Positions 8,483 to 16,205 of a stretch of DNA of 32,503 nucleotides are shown here, piece by piece; the first letter of the stretch is position 1; each line of letters starts with the position of its first letter. This DNA comes from Bacillota bacterium (GTDB lineage Bacteria > Sysuimicrobiota > Sysuimicrobiia > Sysuimicrobiales > Segetimicrobiaceae), in the NCBI GenBank assembly GCA_021324975.1, contig JAJPIA010000099.1, forward strand, positions 1-32,503, given 5' to 3'. The translations under genes were made by a program, and so were the position numbers. Under the pieces are notes generated by a model. It had not been told where the DNA came from, searched no databases, and was given only the letters and a program-made list of their open reading frames with translations.

Positions 8483-10027
8483 TTACATCCCAAGCGATAC
8501 GGACAGCGGTTGACGCGAGGGTCTGTGAGTGCGCCGCTGCAGCGCCAGCGCCATTCGCTGAACGGCATCGACAATCGCCCGTTCGTCAAAGGCGGCGTAG
8601 CCCAGCAACAGCCCGTGTTTCCGGATCTTCTCCACGCAGCACGCTGAGAGCGGCAGGACGTCGACGCCCTGGGCCGCGCACTGTTGGGCCGCCTCTACGT
8701 CACCGGCCCCGCGGGCCAGCCAGCCGACCAGGTGCATTCCCGCGTCCGCGGCGTCGACCTCGAGAAGCCCCTTCAGCCGCCGCTTGGCGGCCTCCACCAG
8801 CCGGCCTTGCCGCTCCTCGTACAGGACGCGCATGCGCCTGACGTGGCGGCCGAAGTGCCCTTCGGCGATGAAGTCCGTGAGCACGGCCTGGGTCAGAATC
8901 GGAGGATAGTATCCGGCCAAGAAGCTCCCGGCGGAAAACGCGTCGATCAGATCCGGCGGCACGACGAGATATCCCAGGCGCAACCCGGGGATCAGCACCT
9001 TGCTCAACGTCCCGAGGTAGATCACCCGTGCGTTGCGGTCCAGGCCCTGCAAAGCGGGCAGAGGTTGGCCGCGATACCGATACTCGCTGTTATAGTCATC
9101 TTCCAGGATCCACGCGTCGTTTTGGCCGGCCCACTGCAACAGGGACAACCGTCTGGCGACGCTCATCGTGGCGCCGAGAGGAAACTGATGGCTCGGGGTG
9201 ACGAACGCGACCCGCGCGTGCCGACATCGCGCGACGGCGGCGGCGACGTCGAGACCTTCGGCGTCCACCGGAACGGGGATCAACCGCGCGCCGGCCGCAC
9301 GGAGGAGGCCGTGCACCCATGGGTACCCGGGATTCTCCACCCAGACCGCGGCCCCCGGTTCCAGGAGGACGCGGGCCGCAAGATCGAGGCCCTGCTGCGA
9401 GCCGCCGACGAGGATCACCTGATCGGCGGTGCACGTGACTCCACGGGCATCGCTCAGGTAGGCCGCGACGAGTTCCCGCAACGGCCCGTATCCCAACGGA
9501 TGCTTGCCGCCTACGAGGGACGGGGAGAGCGAACGCCAACGTCGGGTCAGCAACCGGCCCCAGAGCTTCCACGGAAAGGCATCAAGCGCCGGGACGCCGA
9601 TTCGGAACGGCCGAGGCGGCCGCGCCAGCAATCGTCTCCACGGCTTCCATGACGAGACGTCCAGGGCGGGGACGCCGGGGCGGGACCGTCGAGGTCGTGC
9701 CGGCACGCGACCGGGATCGCCCGGCATTGGAGTCGGGTGCAGGCGGAGAAACCCGTCGGGAAGGCAGTTCGCGACGTAGGTCCCCGCTCCGACCTTTCCG
9801 CGGACATAGCCTTCGATCAGGAGTTGTTCGTAGGCGAGGAGCACCGTGTTGCGTGACACTTCCAGTGTGCCGGCAAGCGATCGTGTAGACGGTAAGCGCG
9901 CATCGGCCGCGAGCCGGCCTGCGAGGATGGCGTGCCGCAGGGCGTCGTACAGTTGCCGGTGCAGCGGGCTGACAGAATCCCGATTCAGCTCGAGGCCTAC
10001 CAGGCTCACGGGAGCGGGGAGCTTCAT
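8483..10027 (-). CDS. MocR/PdxR-type transcriptional regulator (GntR HTH + aminotransferase-like domain)
   Basis: This 514-residue regulator has an N-terminal winged HTH (about residues 18-87, LPSTRSLAGTLEVSRNTVLLAYEQL) joined to a class-I aminotransferase fold that binds PLP. Aminotransferase landmarks are VGGSQQGLDLAARVL, WVENPGYP, LEDDYNSEYRY and the PLP lysine K343 in GTLSKVL. Such proteins usually sense PLP or an amine adduct and control a divergent gene; here a PNPOx-family gene starts 168 nt away on the other strand. The linker between the two domains contains a 26-residue tandem duplication (GVPALDVSSWKPWRRLLAR, then GVPALDAFPWKLWGRLLTR). The ATG at 10027 gives the usual N-terminus. 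Confidence 0.9.
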   Translation of the reverse strand: MKLPAPVSLVGLELNRDSVSPLHRQLYDALRHAILAGRLAADARLPSTRSLAGTLEVSRNTVLLAYEQLLIEGYVRGKVGAGTYVANCLPDGFLRLHPTPMPGDPGRVPARPRRSRPGVPALDVSSWKPWRRLLARPPRPFRIGVPALDAFPWKLWGRLLTRRWRSLSPSLVGGKHPLGYGPLRELVAAYLSDARGVTCTADQVILVGGSQQGLDLAARVLLEPGAAVWVENPGYPWVHGLLRAAGARLIPVPVDAEGLDVAAAVARCRHARVAFVTPSHQFPLGATMSVARRLSLLQWAGQNDAWILEDDYNSEYRYRGQPLPALQGLDRNARVIYLGTLSKVLIPGLRLGYLVVPPDLIDAFSAGSFLAGYYPPILTQAVLTDFIAEGHFGRHVRRMRVLYEERQGRLVEAAKRRLKGLLEVDAADAGMHLVGWLARGAGDVEAAQQCAAQGVDVLPLSACCVEKIRKHGLLLGYAAFDERAIVDAVQRMALALQRRTHRPSRQPLSVSLGM

Positions 10028-10195
10028 CCGGCCCTCGGCTCAACAATCTGAAATTGGTACCCTCAAGTTAACAGATATCCCGTTAATCTACCATACCGAT
10101 AATGGCGCCATTGAGCGGGCGGGAAATGGCTCTTCCGGCCGGATAGGCCTCGCACTAGATTCAGAGACAAGCACACGGTCTTCGGAGGTGCGGTC
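10028..10195. promoter_or_regulatory. Divergent control region between the MocR-type regulator and PNPOx gene
   Basis: These 168 bases are AT-richer than their flanks and separate two divergent starts, the classical place for MocR operators. Visible elements are a perfect 12-base palindrome AATGGCGCCATT at 10101-10112, a GGTACC palindrome near 10057, and an AT-rich segment (AAGTTAACAGATATCCCG) between them. GGAGGT near 10184 is the ribosome site of the + strand gene. Which element binds the regulator is not shown by the sequence; MocR sites are commonly direct repeats. Confidence 0.4.
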
Positions 10196-10687
10196 ATGGC
10201 GGTGCTGACATCCGACATGAAGCGCGTCGTGAGCGAGGAGCGGCTCGGCTACATCGCGACGGTGTGTCCCGATCACACGCCCAACCTGTCGCCGAAAGGG
10301 ACGACTGCGGTCTGGGACGACGATCACCTCGTCTTCGCCGACATCTGCTCTCCGGGCACGGTCGAGAACCTCCGGCATAATGCGGCGATTGAGATCAACG
10401 TTGTGGATCCCCTGTTGCGCAAGGGGTACCGCTTCAAGGGATCGGCCGTTGTGCTGGAGGCCGGTTCACAATTTGAGGAGGTCATGAGATTCTATCGGAA
10501 CGCCTGCCACATGCACCCGAAGACCGCAAACAGCGTCCGTCACGTGGTGTTGGTGAAAGTTGAACGCGCCCTGCCGCTCATCTCCCCCATCTACGACTTG
10601 GGGGTGGCGGAAGACGAGGTCGCGCGGCGCTACGCCAAGTACTACGCGGACGTGCGGGCGCGCAAACAAGGCGGTGCAGTTTCGTGA
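10196..10687 (+). CDS. Pyridoxamine 5'-phosphate oxidase (PNPOx)-family flavoprotein
   Basis: This 163-residue protein has a split-barrel FMN-binding fold. The N-terminal part has the typical LGYIATVCPDHTPNLSPKGTTAVWDDDHLVFADICSPGTVENLRHNAAIEINVVDP layout of PNPOx-like proteins, followed by GYRFKGSAVVL. Members bind FMN, F420 or haem and reduce or oxidise small molecules; true PdxH function is not implied. A GGAGGT site precedes the ATG. Its 3' end overlaps the next gene by 4 nt (GTGA), so it is cotranscribed with the CMD-like gene. The divergent MocR-type gene is its most likely regulator. Confidence 0.8.
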   Translation: MAVLTSDMKRVVSEERLGYIATVCPDHTPNLSPKGTTAVWDDDHLVFADICSPGTVENLRHNAAIEINVVDPLLRKGYRFKGSAVVLEAGSQFEEVMRFYRNACHMHPKTANSVRHVVLVKVERALPLISPIYDLGVAEDEVARRYAKYYADVRARKQGGAVS

Positions 10688-11275
10688 GCCGCATCGCACC
10701 GCCCGCTGACGCCGGTCTGTCGCCTGCCATTCAGGAGATTTTCGCGGATGAGGCCCGCCAGTTCGGCGCGCCCCTCAACACCACGAGGGTATGGGCGCGC
10801 CACCCCGGACTTCTCGAGGCCTTCCGGGCGTGGCGCAAGGCGATGCGGGACACGACGCTCATCCCTCCGGAGCTCCGATATCTGCTGTACGTGCGCGTCG
10901 CTGAACGGCTGCCCGTTCTGAACCGACATCAACACCGCCTCGGGTGAGGCGGCCGGCATCCCGGAGGAGAAGTTTGCGCGGCTCGCCGCGTACGCCACCG
11001 ATCCCCTGTTCACCCCGCTCGAGCGGCTGGTGCTGGAATACGCGGACGGCATCACGCTGAGCGGACACGACGTCTCCGATGAGCTGTTTCGCGCCCTCCG
11101 GCGGCACTTCTCCGACGAGGCGATCATAGAGCTCACCGCCCACGCGGCGTTCGAGAACTTTAGGAGCAAGTTCAATCACGCCCTGCGCATCGAGGCGCAA
11201 GGCTTCTGCCGCATCAGCAAGGGCCGGCACGAGCACGAGGAGGACGGCACATGTCGAAGCATCTCGAAGCCGTGA
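10684..11275 (+). pseudogene. Carboxymuconolactone decarboxylase/AhpD-like protein, frameshifted, TGA at active-site Cys (candidate selenoprotein)
   Basis: The N-terminal frame (10684-10902) encodes SRIAPPADAGLSPAIQEIFADEARQ through PPELRYLLYVRVA, and the C-terminal frame (10904-11275) encodes NGCPF-TGA-TDINTASGEAAGIPEEKF and on to ENFRSKFNHAL. Together they make about 196 residues, the normal size of a CMD-fold peroxidase-like protein. Two departures from an ordinary gene are seen. One is a +1 frame change at about 10903 just before the active site, equal to a net loss of 3n+2 bases. The other is TGA at 10919-10921 in place of the second Cys of the CPFC motif. A 7-bp hairpin follows 13 nt later (see next entry). 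CMD-domain selenoproteins with CxxU are known. Either this is a selenoprotein gene with a sequencing or real frameshift, or a pseudogene with two lesions. It overlaps both neighbours. Confidence 0.7.
10935..10952 (+). other. Candidate bacterial SECIS hairpin after the CMD TGA
   Basis: CCGCCTC (10935-10941) and GAGGCGG (10946-10952) form a perfect 7-bp stem closed by the loop GGGT (10942-10945). Twenty bases separate the TGA from the loop. Published bacterial SECIS models place a G-starting apical loop roughly 16-37 nt after UGA, so position and loop fit. In GC-rich DNA such hairpins also arise by chance, so this is supportive rather than decisive. Confidence 0.4.
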
Positions 11276-11679
11276 AGCGTCTGTTCGGGGCCGTCAGGCG
11301 CCGCGACGAGGCGGCGCTGCTCGACAGCTATCACCCCGAGGTGTGCATTCACGAAGCGCCGTCTCTGCCGTACGGAGGCGATTTTCACGGACAGACGGGA
11401 GCGGTCCAGCACGTGCGGGCCTTCTACCGGACCTGGGAGGGGCTGAAACCGCGAGCCCTCATCGAGGAAACCCGTCAGGCGATGCTCGTGCTGGAGGCGG
11501 CGCCAAACCATGTTGTGGTATTGGGGGCCCAGCGGGCCAGGGCTCCGCTCACCGGACGAACTCTCGACATCCCGGAAGCATTCCTCTTTCGAATGAGCGA
11601 CAATCGCGTCATCGAGTCCTGGATGTTCAATCAGGACACGGTGGCCGTTCTCGAGTTCTTAAAGGACGCAAGAACGTAG
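11251..11679 (+). CDS. SnoaL/NTF2-like protein
   Basis: This 142-residue protein has the cone-shaped NTF2/SnoaL pattern: an N-terminal helix (HLEAVKRLFGAVRRRDEAALLDSYHPEVCIHE), a Y/F-rich pocket region (FHGQTGAVQHVRAFYRTWEGL), and a C-terminal sheet ending in FRMSDNRVIESWMFNQDTVAVLEFL. Family members are small cyclases, isomerases or ligand-binding proteins, so no reaction can be assigned. A GAGGAGG site precedes the ATG. The gene overlaps the end of the CMD-like gene by 25 nt and completes a three-gene set (PNPOx, CMD, SnoaL). Confidence 0.75.
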   Translation: MSKHLEAVKRLFGAVRRRDEAALLDSYHPEVCIHEAPSLPYGGDFHGQTGAVQHVRAFYRTWEGLKPRALIEETRQAMLVLEAAPNHVVVLGAQRARAPLTGRTLDIPEAFLFRMSDNRVIESWMFNQDTVAVLEFLKDART

Positions 11680-11724
11680 GTTGCACGGCACGAGGGCCGG
11701 CGCGAGCGATGTTCGTCCACGCTT

Positions 11725-12290
11725 TCACGAAGCGATCGAGCTTGTAGGAAAGCGCTGGACAGGCGCGATAACGATGCTCATATGGTCGGTGTCCGGCAGG
11801 ATCGCGAGCCGGGCGTCCGGCAGCAGGCGGAACATCAGCACGGCGTGCTCCGGCCGCACGATGTCCCGGTCGCCCGCGACGATCAGCGTCGGGGCGTCGA
11901 TCGAGCGGATGTCGCCGGCGGTCCATCCTCTGAACTCCCGCATCCGCTGCATGCTCTTCGTGAAGAACGTAGGCAAGTCGTCCGGGCGGGGCGCCGTCTT
12001 GAGATACGCCTCGCGCAGGTCCGCGGGCATGTCGTTCAGCGTGACGGTCCCGAACGCGTCCCAGAAACCGGGATCGCCGCCCTCCCGGTCGAACATCGCC
12101 GACTCGATGACGAGTTTCCGCACCATCTCCCGGTGGCTGAGCGCGATCTGGAGCGCAATGTGGCCGCCGTTGCTGTAGCCGAAGAAGTCGGCCCGGCCGA
12201 TCCCGAGATGCCGGAGCAGCGCGGCGGTGTCGTCCGCCGACTGCGTGAACGAAAAGGGGCGATCAGCATCCGCGGTACGGGGCAGGCAGT
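11725..12290 (-). pseudogene. Alpha/beta hydrolase remnant, N-terminally truncated
   Basis: Read on the - strand from about 12290, the frame gives RTADADRPFSFTQSADDTAALLRHLGI, then FFGYSNGGHIALQIALSH and continues to PTLIVAGDRDIVRPEHA and DTDHMSI before the stop at 11725. The nucleophile elbow (GYSNGG), the Asp (AGDRD) and the His (DTDH) of the catalytic triad are present. The first 50-60 residues of the fold, including the HGG/oxyanion region, are missing or scrambled. The first in-frame ATG lies after the nucleophile, at 12126, and could not give an active enzyme. It is convergent with the SnoaL gene. Confidence 0.65.
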
Positions 12291-12395
12291 CCGGGGCTTC
12301 GTGAACGTTGGTGCCTTTGGAATGCCCGCGAGGACGCGCCTCCGCGCATACCGCTTCGGCACGTATCCTCGGCGTCCAGGAATGTAGGAGATCGC

Positions 12396-12446
12396 TTGCA
12401 TTTGGCGGCTATCTCGTGTACTGTCATGCATACAATTATGTATACA
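12396..12446 (+). promoter_or_regulatory. Candidate promoter and GntR operator
   Basis: TTGCAT at 12396-12401 and TACTGT at 12419-12424, 17 bases apart, could be a weak -35/-10 pair. Just downstream lie ATACAATTATGTAT (12430-12443, an interrupted inverted repeat) and the perfect 8-base palindrome TGTATACA (12439-12446). The T-GTATAC-A core is typical of operators for FCD-type GntR regulators. Its place, 20 nt before the GntR gene start, suggests autoregulation and control of the whole nitrogen operon. Confidence 0.45.
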
Positions 12447-12465
12447 AAAGGCCATTGGTATTGGG

Positions 12466-13185
12466 ATGCCGCCTCGGGTTAGAGTGAAGCGGACCGCCGC
12501 CGTATGGCGCAACGCAGCACCCGGCGTGGGCCGCGGCGTCTTGCGCGGAGACTCCGTCTATCAAAGTCTCAAGGACGACATCCTCAACCTCCGCGTTCGT
12601 CCGGGCGAGCGCATCGGTGAGCTCCAAGCCGCGCAGCGGCTCGGGGTGAGCCGGACGCCGGCTCGAGAGGCGCTGCGCCGCTTGGAGCACGAGGGCTGGC
12701 TGGTGTCCGCGCCCCACCAAGGCTTCTCCGTACGGGTGTACTCGCTCCGCGAGGTCAACCACGTCTACGAGCTGCGGATCGCGATCGAGCGGCATACCGC
12801 CCGCCTCGCGGCCGAGCGAGCGCCGCATGCCTCGCTGGCACGTCTCACCACGACGTGGCGGGCGCTGGACGGCCGGCGGGATCGAATGACGCTCCTCGAC
12901 TGGCTCGACGCCGATGAAGCGCTCCACACAGGCATCGCGGACGTTACCGGCAACGCCGAGCTCACCGGTCTGCTGCAGCGCATTAACGAACGGATCCGGA
13001 TCATCAGGCGCATCGACTATTCGCGGCCCGAGCGTGCGGTGGCCACGCGCCAGGATCACCTCGAGATCCTGGCGCTTATTCAGGCGGGCAACCCGCAGGC
13101 GGCCGCCGACCGGATGGAGCGGCACATCTTGGACGCCAAGGAGAGCGTCAAGGTCCTGGCTCAAATCTATTTCATCCAGGAGTAG
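12466..13185 (+). CDS. GntR-family transcriptional regulator, FCD subfamily
   Basis: This 239-residue regulator has an N-terminal winged HTH (about residues 28-95, SVYQSLKDDILNLRVRPGERIGELQAAQRLGVSRTPAREALRRLEHEGWL) and a C-terminal all-helical FCD domain (about 100-230). The FCD metal/ligand pattern appears as an Asp and His in DADEALHTGIADVTGN and a late His in RMERHILDAKESV. FCD regulators usually bind carboxylic-acid effectors. The gene is 4 nt before fdrA and is preceded by a TGTATACA palindrome, so it probably controls its own operon. The first 25 residues are unlike the family, and a later start cannot be excluded. Confidence 0.88.
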   Translation: MPPRVRVKRTAAVWRNAAPGVGRGVLRGDSVYQSLKDDILNLRVRPGERIGELQAAQRLGVSRTPAREALRRLEHEGWLVSAPHQGFSVRVYSLREVNHVYELRIAIERHTARLAAERAPHASLARLTTTWRALDGRRDRMTLLDWLDADEALHTGIADVTGNAELTGLLQRINERIRIIRRIDYSRPERAVATRQDHLEILALIQAGNPQAAADRMERHILDAKESVKVLAQIYFIQE

Positions 13186-13189
13186 GCTC

Positions 13190-14764
13190 GTGGCCGGTAT
13201 CGTTCGACAGCGCGTGTTCAAGAACACCTATCGGGATTCGGTGGAGCTGATGCGCATCGCCACCGAGGTGGAACACCTGCCCGGGATCACGCGAGCCGGC
13301 ATCGTGATGGGGACAGAAGCGAACCGTGAGGTGCTCGCGCAGGCCGGCTTGTTACCCGCGGAGGCGGCGGCCACGCGGGCGAGCGACCTCATCGTGGCGG
13401 TCGCGGCCGAAAGCGAGGAGGCCGGAACGGCGGCGCTCGAGCGGGCCGCGGCGGCGCTCAGCGGACCCGCACGCCCGGACAGGGGCGCGGAGGCAGCTGT
13501 ACCCGCAACGACGCTCCACGATGCGTTGGCTGAGATGCCGGACGCCAACCTGGCGCTCGTGTCCACGCCGGGAACCTACGCCACCGCGGAGGCGCTCAAG
13601 GCGCTCAAGCGCGGGCTCCACGTGTTTCTGTTCAGCGACAACGTCCCTGTTGCGGACGAGGTCGCCCTGAAGGACCTCGCCGAGCGTAAGGGCCTGCTCC
13701 TCATGGGACCGGACTGCGGCACGGCGATTCTCGACGGCGTTCCCCTCGGGTTTGCGAACGTCGTGCGGCGCGGGCAGATCGGCCTTGTCGGCGCCTCCGG
13801 GACCGGGCTCCAGCAGGTATCCTGTTTGATCGACCGGCTCGGTGAGGGTGTCTCTCAGGTGATCGGCGTGGGAGGCCGTGACCTTGACGAACGTGTCGCC
13901 GGGCGCATGACCCTGGCGGCGCTCCGTCGGCTTGCCGCCGACGGCGGCACGGCGGTGATCGTCGTGATCTCCAAGCCGCCGGCCCCCGCGGTGGCGGAGC
14001 GCGTCATGGCCGCTGTGCGCGAGTGCCCCAAACCTGTAGTCGTAAACTTTCTCGGGTGGGCGGGGGACGGCACGGCGGCATCGGCGTCAACGTTCGAGGA
14101 CGCCGCGCTCGACGCGGTTGCGCGCCTGCGCGGCGTGGGACGGGACACGCTCGCGCTTGGGACGCCGGAGCGACACGAGCAGTCCTGCGTGAAACCGCGG
14201 CTGGCGCCGGGACAAGCTGAGATCCGCGGGCTGTATTGCGGCGGTTCGTTGGCCGGCGAAGCGAAGCTCGTGCTCCGGCGCGCGCTTGGCGACAGAAGCG
14301 CGGAACGTGTCACGGTCATCGACCTGGGCGACGACGAGTACACAGTCGGCCGCCCGCACCCGATGATCGACCCGAGGCTTCGCAATCAGTGGATCGTGGA
14401 CGCTGGACGCGACCCCAAGGTTGCGGTCATCTTGCTCGACGTCGTGCTCGGGTACAACGCGCATCCCGATCCGGCGGCAGCGCTCGTTCCGGCGATCGAC
14501 CACGCGCGCCGCGAGGCCCGCACCGCGGGGCGTGATCTCGTCGTCGTGGCGTCGGTCTGCGGCACGCCCGGGGATCCGCAAAACCTGCAACGCCAACAGG
14601 CGACACTGACCGGCTGCGGGGTGTGGCTCGCACCAAGCAACGCGGAGGCGGCACGGCTCACGGCGAGCGTGCTCACTGGCGCCGCCGGCGTGATGCCGGA
14701 GCATTCCAGCGGGGCATCCCGTCCGTCGCCGGGGGATCACGCGGGGAACCGGCATGGCGTCTAA
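13190..14764 (+). CDS. fdrA: FdrA-family protein (acyl-CoA synthetase-like; oxamate transcarbamylase subunit family)
   Basis: This 524-residue protein has the layout of succinyl-CoA synthetase-related FdrA. It has an N-terminal FdrA segment (FKNTYRDSVELMRIATEVEHLPGI), a CoA-binding-like Rossmann domain with LLMGPDCGTAILDGVPLGFANVVRRGQIGLVGASGTGLQQV, and a C-terminal ligase-like domain starting IRGLYCGGSLAGEAKLVL. The E. coli homologue, with YlbE and YlbF, has been linked to oxamate carbamoyltransferase activity in allantoin breakdown. The GTG at 13190 follows AGGAG with six bases spacing and lies 4 nt after the GntR gene. The E. coli protein is about 30 residues longer. It overlaps the DUF1116 gene by 11 nt, supporting a complex with that product. 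Confidence 0.85.
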   Translation: MAGIVRQRVFKNTYRDSVELMRIATEVEHLPGITRAGIVMGTEANREVLAQAGLLPAEAAATRASDLIVAVAAESEEAGTAALERAAAALSGPARPDRGAEAAVPATTLHDALAEMPDANLALVSTPGTYATAEALKALKRGLHVFLFSDNVPVADEVALKDLAERKGLLLMGPDCGTAILDGVPLGFANVVRRGQIGLVGASGTGLQQVSCLIDRLGEGVSQVIGVGGRDLDERVAGRMTLAALRRLAADGGTAVIVVISKPPAPAVAERVMAAVRECPKPVVVNFLGWAGDGTAASASTFEDAALDAVARLRGVGRDTLALGTPERHEQSCVKPRLAPGQAEIRGLYCGGSLAGEAKLVLRRALGDRSAERVTVIDLGDDEYTVGRPHPMIDPRLRNQWIVDAGRDPKVAVILLDVVLGYNAHPDPAAALVPAIDHARREARTAGRDLVVVASVCGTPGDPQNLQRQQATLTGCGVWLAPSNAEAARLTASVLTGAAGVMPEHSSGASRPSPGDHAGNRHGV

Positions 14765-16205
14765 CCACGTGCATCACGGATCCACAATCCTCACGGACGG
14801 GATCCGCGCCGTGAACATCGGCCTCGCGGGCTTCGCGGACCCAATCCGCGCCCACGGCGGCGCGTGCACGCAGGTTCAATGGCAGCCGCCGGCGGAGGGG
14901 GATCGCGCGGTCGGCCTGCGTCTGGCGTACCTCGAGGACGACCCTGACGACCGCGCCGGCGCGCTGGTGGGTCGTGCCAACGCGGAGGCCGTCCGGCGGA
15001 TCTCCGAGGGGCACCCTGTAGCGGTGGACGTGCGCACCGCCGCGGACGTGATCCCCGGCATGACGTCGCGCACGCTGCTCCACGCAGGACCGCCGATCCT
15101 CTGGGAACGGATGTGCGGGCCGATGCGCGGCGCCGTCATCGGCGCGGCGCTCCTCGAAGGGTGGGCGGCGACGCCGGAGGAGGCCGGGGCGCTGGCGGGC
15201 CGCGGCGCCATCGACTTTGCGCCATGCCACGAACACGCGACGGTCGGGCCGATGGCCGGCATCGTCTCGCCGTCGATGCCGGTCATCGTGGTCGAAAATC
15301 AGGCGTCTGGCAACCGCGCGTTCTCAAATCTTAACGAGGGCATCGGCAAGATGCTGCGCTACGGCGCCTACGACGAGACCGTGTTGGAGCGCCTCCGGTG
15401 GTTCGCGACGACGCTCGGACCGGTCCTCGGCCGGGCCCTCCGGAGCGCGCCGGTGGACCTGCGAGACCTCACGGCTCGGGCGCTGCAGATGGGCGACGAG
15501 TGTCACAATCGCAACGTCGCCGGCACCTCCCTCTTCATTCGGGCAATCGCCCCCGCCCTGGTCCGCACCGCGCCGGCCGATGCCGCGGCGGTGCTCGAGT
15601 TCATGCGTGGCAACGACCACTTTTATCTCAACTTCTCCATGGCGGCCTGCAAGGCGACGCTCGATGCGGCGCACGGCCTCGAGGGATCCTCTGTCGTCAC
15701 CGCGATGGCCCGCAACGGCGTGGAATTCGGCATCCGCGTGAGCGGGACGGGGGATGCGTGGTTTGTGGCCCCGGCCAGCGTGCCGGACGGCCTGTATTTC
15801 CCAGGGTACGGCGCGCAGGACGCCAACCCGGACATCGGGGACAGCGCGATCACGGAGACGTGCGGGATCGGAGGGTTCGCCATGGCCGCCGCACCCGCCA
15901 TCGTGCGGTTTATCGGCGGTACGCCGGTCGACGCCGTGGCGTTCACCCGCTCGATGTACCGGATCACGCTCGGGCGCAGCCCGGCCTACGTAGTCCCGTC
16001 CCTCGGATTCGTGGGCACGCCGACGGCGATCGACGTCCGGCGCGTGGTGGAGAGCAGCGTGGTCCCCGTGATCGACACGGGCATCGCACACCGGGCACCG
16101 GGAATAGGACAAATCGGCGCCGGAATCACCTCTGCGCCGCGCGGCTGTTTTGCCGCCGCGCTCCATGCGCTGGGCCGGCGCCTCGGCGTGGAGGCGGCGG
16201 CATGA
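14754..16205 (+). CDS. DUF1116 protein (YlbE/AllG-like; oxamate transcarbamylase subunit family)
   Basis: This 483-residue protein carries the conserved DUF1116 core, including GPMRGAVIGAALLEGWA, APCHEHATVGPMAGIVSPSMPV, the strongly conserved ALQMGDECHNRNVAGTSLF, and FYLNFSMAACKATLDAA. DUF1116 genes almost always lie next to fdrA. In E. coli the YlbE product is a subunit associated with conversion of oxalurate to oxamate and carbamoyl phosphate. This copy is about 60 residues longer than YlbE, mainly at its N-terminus. The ATG overlaps fdrA by 11 nt and the stop overlaps carbamate kinase by 4 nt (ATGA), so all three are translationally linked. No DUF2877 (YlbF) gene, the third E. coli partner, is present nearby. 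Confidence 0.85.
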   Translation: MASNHVHHGSTILTDGIRAVNIGLAGFADPIRAHGGACTQVQWQPPAEGDRAVGLRLAYLEDDPDDRAGALVGRANAEAVRRISEGHPVAVDVRTAADVIPGMTSRTLLHAGPPILWERMCGPMRGAVIGAALLEGWAATPEEAGALAGRGAIDFAPCHEHATVGPMAGIVSPSMPVIVVENQASGNRAFSNLNEGIGKMLRYGAYDETVLERLRWFATTLGPVLGRALRSAPVDLRDLTARALQMGDECHNRNVAGTSLFIRAIAPALVRTAPADAAAVLEFMRGNDHFYLNFSMAACKATLDAAHGLEGSSVVTAMARNGVEFGIRVSGTGDAWFVAPASVPDGLYFPGYGAQDANPDIGDSAITETCGIGGFAMAAAPAIVRFIGGTPVDAVAFTRSMYRITLGRSPAYVVPSLGFVGTPTAIDVRRVVESSVVPVIDTGIAHRAPGIGQIGAGITSAPRGCFAAALHALGRRLGVEAAA

